Source of the DNA: Sebastes aleutianus
Lineage: Eukaryota; Chordata; Actinopteri; Perciformes; Sebastidae
DNA length: 64,000 nucleotides
NCBI GenBank assembly: GCA_916700875.1
Contig: CAKAKS010000031.1
Location: 4,592,477 to 4,656,476, forward strand
Direction of reading: 5' to 3'
Below, piece by piece: positions 23,689-34,216 of the stretch. The notes under the pieces were generated by a model, which worked only from the letters and a program-made list of their open reading frames with translations, was not told where the DNA came from and did no database searches. Within the stretch, counting starts at the first letter, position 1. The number at the start of each line of letters is the position of its first letter. Both the position numbers and the translations under genes were made by a program.

Positions 23689-23800
23689 GCTTTGGAAGAG
23701 GTGGTGGCCCTCTGTGCTTGGGAATCCCTTCCAAATCCCTTCAGACTCCTGCTTGTTTTGCAGCAAGTAACCAGCTCACCTCAGAATCCCCCTCGACAAC

Positions 23801-24409
23801 ATGGCACCGAAGAAGATTGAACCGAAGAAGCCCGAGCCCAAGAAGCCAGAGCCTAAGAAGGATGCGGCTCCAGCTGCTAAGCCGGCTCCACCTCCGCAGC
23901 CGATGCCCGAGCAGCCCAAGGAGCCCCCGTTTGATCCCAAAAGCATCACTCTCGAGTACACCAACGACCAGATCGAGGAGTTCAAGGAGGCCTTCAACTT
24001 GTTCGACCGCACACCGACCGGAGAGATGAAGATCACGTACGGCCAGTGCGGAGATGTGATGCGAGCCCTGGGCCAGAACCCTACCAACGCAGATGTGCTC
24101 AAAGTGCTCGGGAAACCGCGGCCGGAGGACATGAGCACCAAGATGGTGGATTTTGAGACCTTCTTGCCAATGCTGCAACACATCTCCCGCGCGAAAGATC
24201 AGGGCAACTTTGAGGATTTTGTGGAGGGGCTCAGGGTTTTTGACAAGGAAGGCAACGGCACCATCATGGGAGCGGAGCTGCGTCACGTGCTGGCGACGCT
24301 GGGAGAGAGGATGACGGAAGACGAGGTGGACAGGCTGATGGCCGGACAGGAGGACGCCAACGGGTGCATCAACTACGCCTCCTTTGTAAAGCATATTCTC
24401 TCTGGATGA
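23801..24409 (+). CDS. myl4-like: Essential (alkali) myosin light chain, MYL4-like, single exon
   Basis: The 202-residue protein would bind the IQ region of the myosin heavy chain neck as the essential light chain of a striated-muscle myosin. Residues 1-45 form the long A1-type extension: a lysine-rich APKK start, KPEPKK repeats and an Ala/Pro-rich linker. Extensions of this type contact actin. The conserved core runs from FDPKSITLEY (44-53), with a degenerate EF-hand at about 58-93 (loop DRTPTGEMK), a second at about 138-168 (loop DKEGNGTIMGAE) and a third from about 171 to the terminal HILSG. The start has a strong Kozak context (A at -3, GCA after ATG). Length is normal for MYL4/MYL3. The notable feature is that the whole coding region is one uninterrupted exon, whereas these genes usually have several coding exons, so I infer an intact retrogene. 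A pyrimidine tract ending TTTTGCAG at 23763 could be the acceptor of a 5' noncoding intron. Assignment to MYL4 rather than MYL3/MYL1 rests on memory. Confidence 0.93.
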   Translation: MAPKKIEPKKPEPKKPEPKKDAAPAAKPAPPPQPMPEQPKEPPFDPKSITLEYTNDQIEEFKEAFNLFDRTPTGEMKITYGQCGDVMRALGQNPTNADVLKVLGKPRPEDMSTKMVDFETFLPMLQHISRAKDQGNFEDFVEGLRVFDKEGNGTIMGAELRHVLATLGERMTEDEVDRLMAGQEDANGCINYASFVKHILSG

Positions 24410-24556
24410 AAGAGACATTTAGAGCCATAAAAGACTTTACCTCTGTTTTTCTCAACTTTCTGGATCCTTGCTAAACATTTTGTCCATGTAGAGGTGAGCA
24501 TGTCACTTAGTCCGTGACATTATTGTGCTGTCAAGAGCAGCAGTTAATGTTCAGTG

Positions 24557-24670
24557 AAAAAAAAAAAGTGTTGGCCGCTAGACCTGTGATTAGTTCTTTT
24601 TAATAAACACTCTGAAGTATAATGAAATGCCAGTGAGATAAAATGGACAACCATAAAGACCATTAATAAA
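24557..24670 (+). terminator. 3' end signals of the myosin light chain gene
   Basis: An 11-base A run at 24557-24567, 148 bases after the stop codon, could be the remnant of a retroposed poly(A) tail. AATAAA polyadenylation signals follow at 24602-24607 and 24665-24670. Which signal is used cannot be told from sequence. Confidence 0.4.
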
Positions 24671-25006
24671 GGAAATATAATTACAAACCGCCTCACAAAT
24701 GTCATTTCAGTATACCCAACATCATTTACATTTGAAGAGGAAATGATGATTCACGCAGGATTGCTGATAAAAAAGTACTCACTTTATGTCCATTCAACTT
24801 TTCACATCATCTGAGTTAATGTGATTGCGGGAGGGGGGGAGAGAGAGAGTATTGTTGGGAGACGAAAAACAAATAGGATTTGGCTCCATCTGAAAATAGA
24901 ACAGATTTGATTCTATTCTACTTTACACAAAGAGTGTTTGAATGAGCGTGCTTGTCACAGTGCTTGAGGGGCAGCTGCTGTGGATCAAGATACACTCCCA
25001 CATGCT

Positions 25007-25009
<3 letters not shown>

Positions 25010-25079
<70 letters not shown>
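25010..25079. repeat. (AC)n microsatellite, about 70 bp
   Basis: A pure AC tract. The ORFs across it are low-complexity artefacts. Confidence 0.97.
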
Positions 25080-25081
<2 letters not shown>

Positions 25082-25407
25082 TGCAAGCGCTGATCCAGTT
25101 CCCTTTGACAACTACAAGACAGGTGCTCCAAGGACAGGCCCTCACCTCGGTTGCAGCGGCTGACAAAACGATTTGAAAAATTTTAAACTAGCGTTATCAT
25201 ATTCAGGGAACAGTGTATAAATAATATGATTTAGAGTTGAATTTTTCACGATTTAGCGGAAAAAAATGCACTGCACTTCAGTCCTCATCCGTAAGAATGT
25301 TATTGCTGTTCATCACTTTTAACAGATCAGTACATCAACTTATTCATGTCTCATTCACTTTGACAGCAGTGGATAGGACGCATCCACACCATATGAAAAG
25401 CTTTTAA

Positions 25408-25525
25408 AGGTCCCATATTGTAAAAAGTGAGATTGTCAGGTTGTCTTTTTTATTATAAAGCCGGTTTAAGAGCGATATAAATACTGAAAGTATTGAAACG
25501 CTCAATCCATGAGAAAAAAACACTG
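25408..25525 (-). mobile_element. Family A MITE, truncated copy A5a
   Basis: It starts at a TTAA (25404-25407) with AGGTCCCATAT and follows family A for about 118 bases. It breaks off where a block also present beside copy A4 begins (about 25531). Confidence 0.8.
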
Positions 25526-25602
25526 TGAGACTGCACAAAATTCGTGATAAGGTACCGCGAGTACGCCATTCTATGCACCTATCCAATACCATAATTTATT
25601 AA

Positions 25603-26103
25603 AGGTCCCATATCGTAAAAAGTGAGATTTTTGTGTCTTTTATATTATAAAGCTGGTTTAAGTGCTATATAAATACTGTTAAACTATCAAAATGCTCAAT
25701 ATACGGAGAAATACACACAGCCCGTATTCAGAAACTGTAGCTTTGAAACAAGCCGTCAGGATTTCTGTCCATTTGTGATGTCACAAATACACAATTTCAC
25801 AGTTTGAAACGTAAACATTCTGAATGTGTCCCAGTTTATTTCCATTTTTGCAGTTCATGTGAATGACATCAGCTGACAGGAAGTAAACATGGACCCAAGC
25901 TGTTACCTAGCAACGCAACGACGTCGCAGTTCCGTTGGAATGTGCAAAAACGGAGCGTTTACGACAGAGGGTGAATACAGGCATATTCAGGCAGACGATA
26001 CCAGGAAAATACAGTTTTTTTTAGCATTACGGTATGTAAACATGTTCTAGTAGAAACACAAAATACAAGTATGAAACTATAAATGAGCATGATATGGAAC
26101 CTT
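25603..26103 (-). mobile_element. Family A TTAA MITE, copy A5b
   Basis: About 501 bp, flanked by TTAA at 25599-25602 and 26104-26107. The right terminus reads ATATGGAACCT (one change). Its left flank of about 70 bases is shared with copy A4. Confidence 0.88.
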
Positions 26104-26107
26104 TTAA

Positions 26108-28332
26108 AGCTGTATTAAGCAAATCTTGACCCCCAGGGTGCAAAAGGACCCCTGATAGATTGCTTCAGTTTTCTTCAAAAGTCAATAGTGGGGGAGTAGG
26201 GAGCATACATTTGGGTTGTGCAAGTTCATGTAATGGAAACGGCTGCCCATGATTCATATGAGGGTCTGGTGAGAGCTGTTGAAACCCAGCCACATGGACC
26301 AGTGAACTGAAAGCGGTTGAAAGCTTGAAAAGAAAAAAAGCTTCAGAGTGTTTTCATTCACAGTGGAGTTGACAGTACTGGAAGCCCACATCATGAGAAG
26401 TCTCTTATTCACTGTCAAAATATAAAAAAACAAAACAAAGGTTGTTTGTGTAGTTTGGAATTTGAATTTTAAAAACTGGGGAACAGCGTATGACCCAATC
26501 ACACTGAGACGCGCTGAGTCGCTTCAAAAAACCCTTGGCAAAGCACGTCGGGCAAAACACTGTGGTGCGCCTGTGGAGCGGGGCTACGTGTGCTACAGCA
26601 AATATTCAAGCAGATGTCGAGCTCTTGCCGTTATAATAATAATGGGGTGACCTTGAATTATTTAGTTCATCATAATGAAATACGGCTAATATCAACTATA
26701 CCGGATCGGATATCGGGTGGATGCTGACTCAAATAGCTGGATTGGATATCGTTGACGATGGGGATGATCTATTCAATTCAGTTCTATGTTTATTGACTGG
26801 AATTTCCTGTTAAAGTTTTGACCAATCTGTTGCAGCATTAAAAAGGTTTACAATTGAATTGTTATTCCTGTTAATTCTAAAGATTTTTTACCAAGTTGCT
26901 GGTGTACGATTTATTATTTCAATAATAAATAACAATTAGATAAATGTGTATCTATGTATTCATCGGTCACATTTTGTTTGACAAAGTTAGGAAAGCAATG
27001 TTTAAGTCGAAGCCTTACACATAAAAGAATGATCCCTTCCACACAGTGAGGCATACAGCTTATTAATTAAACACTAGTATTGGATCGGTACTCGGTATCG
27101 GCCGATACCCAAAGCCCAGATATCGCTATCGGTATCTGGACTGAAAAAGTCAGATTGTGCATCCCTAATATCAACCTTTCGTCTGCGTTCATTGTCACAC
27201 TGTTCCTGTGTGAAAGTGATAAAGTAGTAAATCCCGTCTCTTGCTTGATTTGATTGGCTGCCTGGGCCTAGTGTGACATTGACGAGCGGTGCGATTCTGT
27301 GCTTTGCGCTGAAAAGTCTGGTGTGTCTTAAAACTTTTGGAAAAACATGACGCATGATGCAAAAGAGGAGCAAACACCAGGCGCGGCATACCATAGGAAA
27401 ACAATGGTTTTGCTGGCTAACCATTTCTGAAATTTGTATTTCGCAATTCAAACAGTTCTCAACAATATTCAGACCTTTTTTTTTCTTTCATATGTCAGCA
27501 GTTGGAACCACATTTGTTGATTTATAAAAACTGAAATTTTGAGAACCAAGAATTACCCTAAAACTGTTTTTTTTAAATAATGTATATACAGTATGCAGCA
27601 GTGGAAAGGGAGGACATGACATGAACCCTTACTGAATAAAAAAAACTACAGAAGACAGTTTGCATATGAACTCAGAGGAAATTAAATTATTTGCTGTTAA
27701 AAACAAACAAAAAGAAAAAATACATTTCTTATGAGGTATTAGTTTTGGCCCAATTGAGCTATCTGATTTATTTGGTGCATCAATTTGGAGCGATGAATCA
27801 TTACACTTCTAATACAAACACAATTTACTACTGGATGTTCCACAGCACAGGAAAGGTCTACGTGCGCTTTTGTACTTTGGAAACATTTTGCCTTGTTAAA
27901 AGTTTACCTGCACTGCATCTTGAAGACTGAATTCCTGAACTTACTGAATAAAGAAGATAAATCAAACAAAGATTGAATCAAACATTACAGGCAGGTCTTG
28001 GGTGGCTCCTGCTTTCAGCCTGGGACTAAAGGTTGCTGAGGATGCCAGAAGGAAATAAAACCCAACACACAACTCCAGACCAACAAAAATAAATGAAACA
28101 CAAATGAAAAATCAACAAAAAAAAAGTGTAGTTTCAGAGATAAAAACAACTTAGGTGAACTCCCTCTGACCTTGTCTCATTATCACTGTGCAGACAGCTC
28201 AAAGGCTGCAGAAATAAGATTGAAAATACATACATGCAAACCTCACAATGGATTATAGAAGCACACAGTTCATAATACCAGACCTCCATTATTCCATCCA
28301 TTAAACAATGAACTATACCACCATGACTCAGT
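26108..28332. other. No gene recognised; one hAT-like fragment
   Basis: A GGTATCGGCCGATACC-type fragment ending GTGCATCCCTA lies at 27076-27166. It is an end of the same kind as element M at 28341. The minus-strand ORFs at 27074-27451 overlap it and show no domain. The rest is unrecognised. Confidence 0.4.
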
Positions 28333-28340
28333 CTCCTATA

Positions 28341-28590
28341 TAGGGATGCACCGATACCTTTTTTCAGACCAAGTACAGGTACAAGTACTTACATTCGGGT
28401 ACTCGCCGATACCGAGTACCGATACGAGTACTTCTCTTTGCCAAAAGACCCTCGTTAACAGCCAACTGGAGGGTGTGAGCGACACACGACAGGTTGAAGA
28501 GTCCCGCATACGACCGGCTCTAGGTCGGCTTGGAAAGGCTCAGGGCGAAGGTGGCTCGCGGAAACTGGTATCGGTATCGGTGCATCCCTA
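28341..28590. mobile_element. hAT-type MITE M with perfect 8-bp target duplication
   Basis: A 250-bp element with inverted ends TAGGGATGCACCGATACC and GGTATCGGTGCATCCCTA, perfect over 18 bases. It is flanked by a perfect direct repeat CTCCTATA (28333-28340 and 28591-28598). It contains subterminal CGATAC/TACTCG motifs and no coding capacity. The ends and duplication length fit the hAT superfamily. Confidence 0.9.
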
Positions 28591-28608
28591 CTCCTATACA
28601 CTATTTGA

Positions 28609-28835
28609 TAGGGCTGGGATGCTGGGATACTATCTAAATACTTGGTTGCCGATTCGATATGTATTGCGATTCTACAAGTATTGCGATTCGATATTATGAT
28701 TAATTGTGATTATTGTTAACTTTTTTAACACTAGATCATGGGAAGAAGTTGAATCATGAACTTTTAGCAATATTTATTTTTGAAAATCTCTAAATTGATA
28801 CCGTGAAAATGTTTGATATTGTGTCTATATGTAGT
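28609..28835 (+). mobile_element. hAT-like element K, copy 2 (partial, uninterrupted)
   Basis: It begins TAGGGCTGGGAT and follows copy 1 (3058-4114) closely, including ACACTAGATCATGGGAA. It lacks the MITE found in copy 1 and shows the intact insertion site TTAA at 28715-28718. The right end was not located. Confidence 0.65.
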
Positions 28836-28925
28836 CAGAGATGTCTTTAAGCCAAATAATTTATATCATCGTCAGGCATTATTTATTGAGTTAAAGCCTC
28901 TGGGTATAACACATGCGCAGTGTAA

Positions 28926-29297
28926 CTGATGACGCGTTGATGATGCATGACCCCGCCTCTTTACTTCAGAGTGAGAGACAGAGAGAGAGCGGGGGGTTGA
29001 GGGAGGGAGGACACCTGTAGATTCAGCGTTTTTTCACATTAAACTCTGAAATTACAAATGAGTTCGACCAAAGCACACTGGGTGATTGTTGGAAAGAGTA
29101 ACGACGACGGCTTAGGTGAGTTTTACTTTGTTTCTGTTCAGTTTGAATAAAGTGTTTTACGCTGCTCCACTACGTACAGCTGATCTCAACATAAACAAAA
29201 ATACACGTGGATGATGGCGCAACCTGCACGGAGAGGGTGGAGGGCAATCATACTCGGGCAGCTTGGCAGAGATCTGTGCTCTCCGAGGGCCATTCTA
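28926..29297 (+). repeat. Repeat I copy 2 with splice-donor-like site
   Basis: A close relative of 18012-18351, with the same GAGAGACAGAGAG tract and TTAGGTGAGTTTTAC donor-like site. It lies shortly after K copy 2, so I may be internal to a larger K-type parent element. Copy 1 is instead next to repeat H. Confidence 0.55.
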
Positions 29298-30399
29298 GTT
29301 TTCATGTAATTTCATTTAATACAGCGTGATGACTAAGATAGACAGGTAACGATAACAATTTGAGAAAGCCATAGCATATTTGAAATACCGCAATTGAATT
29401 ATGTTAATTATTTTAGCATTTTCAGCACTTGAACTGCCCACCCACATGGAATAATATCATCCATTCTATACTTGAATGCACTCGGCAGCACGCTGCTCCA
29501 TTATACCAGGCACTTTCCTCCTTATTCATTTCGCTTTTTGCTGGTTTTGAAGACGGAACTGTCGAAACTCAGCAGTCTCGACAATGATCATTTATTCCCC
29601 TACTGTAGATTACTGTGGTTTGACACGTAACCAGTGTGTGTTTGGATGTGAATACATCCTGTGACTGTGAGCGCACTTGCTTGTCAGCTCAGCCTGCAGC
29701 AAGGCTCAGAACAGTACAGACCCCAACCAGTACCTGGCTCTCCGCGATTCCCCCGCAACTCCACTGCAGCACACAGGACTGTCAAGCTGCAATTACTACA
29801 CCACCAAGGTGCACCTCACTCCACAAACAAACCACAACATACATAAATAAATAAAACTATAGCTAACAAAAAAGTTTTGGGGGAAACCTTATAAAATCTA
29901 ACACTGAGAAATATAAACCATATATGACCATTAATATTTAATTACCTGCAGTATTTTGTATAACAAATTAGTGTTTTAAAATCTATTTTTTTTATTAAAG
30001 TGAGTTGGTTAAATTACTTTTTACTTCTCATTTTGTACTGTAAGTCAGCAGAAAATCATCAATATATTATTCATACTATGTATACAAAATGCATATGAAT
30101 AATGTACGTTATGTTATAGTATTTTCACTTCAGACTGATATATATGTACATGAAACTGGAGTAATGGAGTAATTTCCTCCCCCTCTAAGGACTAAAGGAA
30201 AGTAGCTGTTGCGCTGATGACATCTAATGGAGACCAAATAAAAAAAAAAAATATATATATATATATATGTATCCTATGTATTTAGTTTATGCAATGTGTG
30301 TGCAATAAAAGCCCTACAGCAAAGTATTGATTATGCATTTTACCATGAAGCAACCGTAGGAAAGTACTAATTTGCAGTCATTTAGGTTCGAATTTGATG
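29298..30399. other. No gene recognised
   Basis: Overlapping plus-strand frames at 29636-29854 show no domain. A poly(A)/(AT) stretch occurs at about 30238-30269. Confidence 0.35.
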
Positions 30400-30403
30400 T
30401 TAA

Positions 30404-30912
30404 AGGTCCCATATCATGCTCATTTTCAGGTTCATACTTGTATTTTGTGTTTCTACTAGAACATGTTTACATGCTGTAATGTTAAAAAAAAAACTTTATT
30501 TTCCTTGTACCGTTGGCCTGAATATGCTTGTATTTACCCTCTGTCTGAAACGCTCTGTTTTAGCGCATTTTGACGGAATTGCGACAAAATTGCAACAGAA
30601 TTGCGTTCCTAGGCAACAGCTTGGGTCCATGTGTACTTCCTGTCAGCTGATGACATTCACATACACTGCAACCGGGAATAAACTGGGACACATTTAGAAT
30701 GTTTATGTTTAAATCTGTGTAAAGGCTCTAAATATTGTATATTTGTGACATCCCAATTAGACAGAAATTCTGACAGCTTGTTTCAAATGCAGAGATTCTG
30801 AATACGGACTGTGGATTGAGCGTTTCGATACTTTCACAGTATTTATATAGGACTCAAGCCTGCTTTATAATAAAAAAACATGAAAGTCTCACTTTTTTAC
30901 AATATGGGACCT
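30404..30912 (+). mobile_element. Family A TTAA MITE, copy A6
   Basis: A 509-bp copy with exact TTAA flanks (30400-30403 and 30913-30916) and ends AGGTCCCATAT / ATATGGGACCT. The right TTAA is also the left flank of a family B element. Confidence 0.92.
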
Positions 30913-30916
30913 TTAA

Positions 30917-31692
30917 AGCAGCGGTAGGCAGAATGTTTTTGGCATCATTCGGGGAAAAAATCCATAATAACCTTTCAGCATATTGTAATTCAAGTGTTGT
31001 GAGAGACTTCACCACTTCCTCATGGCTCTATTTTCAGGCTTTAAAAGCCCGTGATTGGAGACTTTGGCCAATCACAGGTCATTTCGGAGAGAGAGCGTTC
31101 CTATTGGCTGTTAATTCAACAGAGGCAGCTGTGAATCACCCGTGAACTCCGATCGGTCAAACGGTCAATCTAGGCAGCGCTGATCAAATATGAATCAATA
31201 TTCTCTGACTGTAATACCTATTTCTCACCTCAAATGTTTTCAGAAACATCTTGTAGTGTACTGTTTAGCTATAAAATGAGAAAGTTTGCTTGGTAGATCA
31301 GTTTCCTCAACTGATCCCAACATGGCTGCCAGGTCACTCTTTCGCATTTTACAACTGAACAGTACACTACAAGATGTTTCTGAAAACATTTTATGCGAGA
31401 TATACGCATTACAGTAACAGAATATTGATTTATATTTGATCAGCGCTGCCTAGTTTGACCGTTTGATCAGAGTTTAAGAGTGATTGACAGCTGCTTAGAA
31501 ACGGCAAGGCTCCAGCTCGGCTCTGATTGGTTGTTTTCCTCTGGCCTGCCGTTAGGAGCACCGGAGGACACCGGAGGACACAGAGGCACATGATTTATTT
31601 TCAGATTACAGGTTTCATGCACTGCTATCAGGATATAGTGACCGTTTTATAAAAATATCTTTTTTTAATGATATTTGCTCCAATTTGCTGCT
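30917..31692 (+). mobile_element. Family B TTAA MITE, copy B2, with long internal inverted repeat
   Basis: It starts AGCAGCGGTAGGCAGA and ends in the inverted TTTGCTGCT, flanked by TTAA at 30913-30916 and 31693-31696. At 776 bp it is longer than other copies. The extra length is an inverted duplicate: about 31126-31285 is the reverse complement of about 31335-31492. Copies B3 and B4 have only the right-hand arm. Confidence 0.85.
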
Positions 31693-31696
31693 TTAA

Positions 31697-33111
31697 GTCC
31701 CATCTGGACATGATGGACAAGACTCTCATAAAACCATAAAGCTCAAGTTTACTAAACCATTTTTCCAATGAATTAACAATTGGATCCGGATGTGTGTGAT
31801 AGCACTTTAAATACACGTGTTCAGAAGCTATTTTTGGCTCACTGTAGAAGGAGTAGAAAGACTCAGCTAAATAGACAGAAGTGGCACTTACTCTATGAAG
31901 CTGTCAAGTACATGCAAAGGAGGTTCTAAGTGCACTGGGCATCCAGCTCCATACCCGGTTGAGAGCCAGCCAGTAATTTAGACCCATCATGATTAATCAG
32001 CAGCTGTTTAGCTTTAAAGTCCTTTGTCAAATATGTGGGGCTCTTGGCTGCTGGGAGGATCCACCAGCTTGTGTACATAAGTTTTAAATTTCGTTGTGCA
32101 GAAAGATGGAACACAATATGTTAAATGTTTAGCGTCAAAGAAGTGATGCCTCGGCTGTGATTTTCATTGCCATGGATTGTGCCGTTGTTGTTGTTTTAGG
32201 TTGTGTTATATTAAAATGTCAGACATTCAAACTGCTCTAGCAGCCCAGGTGGCAGCATAAACCACCACAGCACACACGCGCTTGCACAGAAATATCAAGT
32301 GGCAGCATTTTGTCTCATTTAAAGTGGCAATTTGTGAGCTCCTCATATTTTGCCACGGGCAACACCCGGTGTTCGGCGCCAAGCAGTTATTGCTGTAGAA
32401 ATCACTGTACCTTATTTTGGGTGTCAGAATGTCTAATGAGTATTGAGTTGTCACTTAACTTGAATTTTAATTTTCCATACTGGTCTTGTCAGCGTTGTTT
32501 TTCTTCTGCCAGAAACTCATCACATCCCATTGTGGGGAAAGGATTTTTCATGTTAATAATAACAGTGAATATAAACCTTTTCATGAGCTTGTAGATTGTC
32601 ACTTGGGCATCCATTGATAACTGCAAATATTCAGCAATGTTCCGGGAACAGGCACAGTTTCCGATGACGATTTTCTAATGTCCAGTTTAACACTGTTTAG
32701 CTCAGCAGTTACAAATTACCATGAGAGTAATGACAAAGATGAATGGCAACCTTGGTTATAAAACAAGCGGGAAGTCAAAGAAGGTATGCCAAGGTCAAGA
32801 TCAGCCGGCATCATTTTTTGGCAGCCGATCATTTTTTCACGGGGCGGCAACAAATTCACCACTCTGTATTAAGAATAGATGAGCTCATTTCATTTACTAT
32901 AAGCAGTCGGACTGGATTTTGAATTACATTTTGAATTACAAAGAGCAGGGTCTCATTTATGGATAAGGCCTGATATTGTGTGAATAAAATGCCTTCATAT
33001 TTGATGAAAAGAGGTCATATATCCAACCTATAAGCTGCAAACCCTATCAACTCTTTAACATTGTCCAATACATTATGAAACTGCTCAATAGATCATACAC
33101 CATTCATAGCT
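31697..33111. other. No gene recognised
   Basis: Short ORFs only. No transposon ends noticed before 33120. Confidence 0.35.
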
Positions 33112-33119
33112 ATACCTAC

Positions 33120-33448
33120 TAGGACTGGGTGATGAGGAGGAAATCAAATATCTCGATATTGACATTGCGACGATATTGTAGCTTTGACAGTTGGTGCTTT
33201 CTAAAAATATTTACACTATTCGATTTTTTATAAATAATTATCAGTAATGTAGATATTATAATTAAGCTGGTAAAGGCAAATAAGAGAACAGCTAGAACAG
33301 TTTGGTGAGTTCAGAAAATTACATCAGTTTACTGTAATGCAGCTTTTAAAACCAGCAAAAGATGAAATATTACGATATCGACGATCTAAAACGGTATCTA
33401 GTCTCATATTACAATATCGATATAATATCGAAGTATTGCCCAGCTCTA
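33120..33448. mobile_element. hAT-type MITE, family L copy 2
   Basis: A 329-bp element with ends TAGGACTGGGTGAT and TTGCCCAGCTCTA. The flanks ATACCTAC (33112-33119) and AAACCTAC (33449-33456) match at 7 of 8 bases. The subterminal regions are rich in CGATAT. There is no coding capacity. Confidence 0.8.
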
Positions 33449-33469
33449 AAACCTACGAAAAATAATGCA

Positions 33470-34200
33470 CTGTAATTCGTATACATCCCACAAAATCATT
33501 TTGTATGTAATCCACGTAATCGTGAACCAGGAAATACAGTATAAAGAGTGACAAACGCTGCATAGGGCAGAGGTCGGGGTGGATAGGTGGGTCAGAAAAC
33601 ACCAGACTTTTGGCCAGGAGACCGTTGTTCGTATCCTGTGTGAAACCAGAAGTCAACGTTGATTTATTTGTCATGTAAATTCAGTACTTAAGTTACACCA
33701 CTTCCGTAGTTATTTTAACAACAAAAAACGCGATCTTTTCCTAAACTTAAGTAGTTTTGTTGCCTAAACCTAACTAAGTAGTTCAAGCATAGTTATTTTA
33801 ATCCAAACCACGATCTTTTCCTAAACATAAGTAGTTTTGTTTCCTAAACCTAATCAAGGATTTCAAACATATTTATTTTAACCCAACCACGATATTTTTC
33901 TTAACCTAACCAAGCAGTTCTGTTCCATTAAGCTGAGCATACACTGTACGATTTTAGAAATGTTGTTGTGTAACTCCCACTCCTACTGTATGACTAGATC
34001 ATTTCACGCACGGCAAACAACGCCCGACAAAGCTGAAATTCAGTCCGACTCTAAAGTGAGTCGTGCGGCTCAAAATCCGGGCCAGAAACGGGCTAAAAAT
34101 CGTATAGTGTATGCCCAGCTTAAACCCAACCAAGTTGTTTCAACATTCATAGAAACACGCACAAAAAATTAGGAATAACTTTTCGTAAGATATCATACCT
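33470..34200 (-). repeat. Dispersed repeat P, copy 2, interrupted by element D
   Basis: The inverse of 13648-14165, sharing the GTGAACCAGGAA and GTATGTAATCCACGT blocks and the CCTAAACCTAACTAAG-type repeats. Here the tandem part has longer units of about 80 bases (CACGATCTTTTCC recurring near 33728, 33809 and 33888). Element D splits it at 33932 and the LINE follows at about 34217. Confidence 0.6.
33932..34119. mobile_element. Family D TTAA-flanked MITE
   Basis: A 188-bp element with strong inverted ends GCTGAGCATACACTGTACGA and AAATCGTATAGTGTATGCCCAGC, imperfect over about 22 bases. It is flanked by TTAA at 33928-33931 and 34120-34123. Sequence on either side (CCAAGCAGTTCTGTT and CCCAACCAAGTTGTTT) belongs to repeat P, so it inserted into P. 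Confidence 0.85.
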
Positions 34201-34216
34201 ACCTAAGATATCATGC

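Noticed and set aside
23741..24418. 225-codon minus-strand ORF
   Set aside because: Antisense shadow of the GC-rich myosin light chain coding region.
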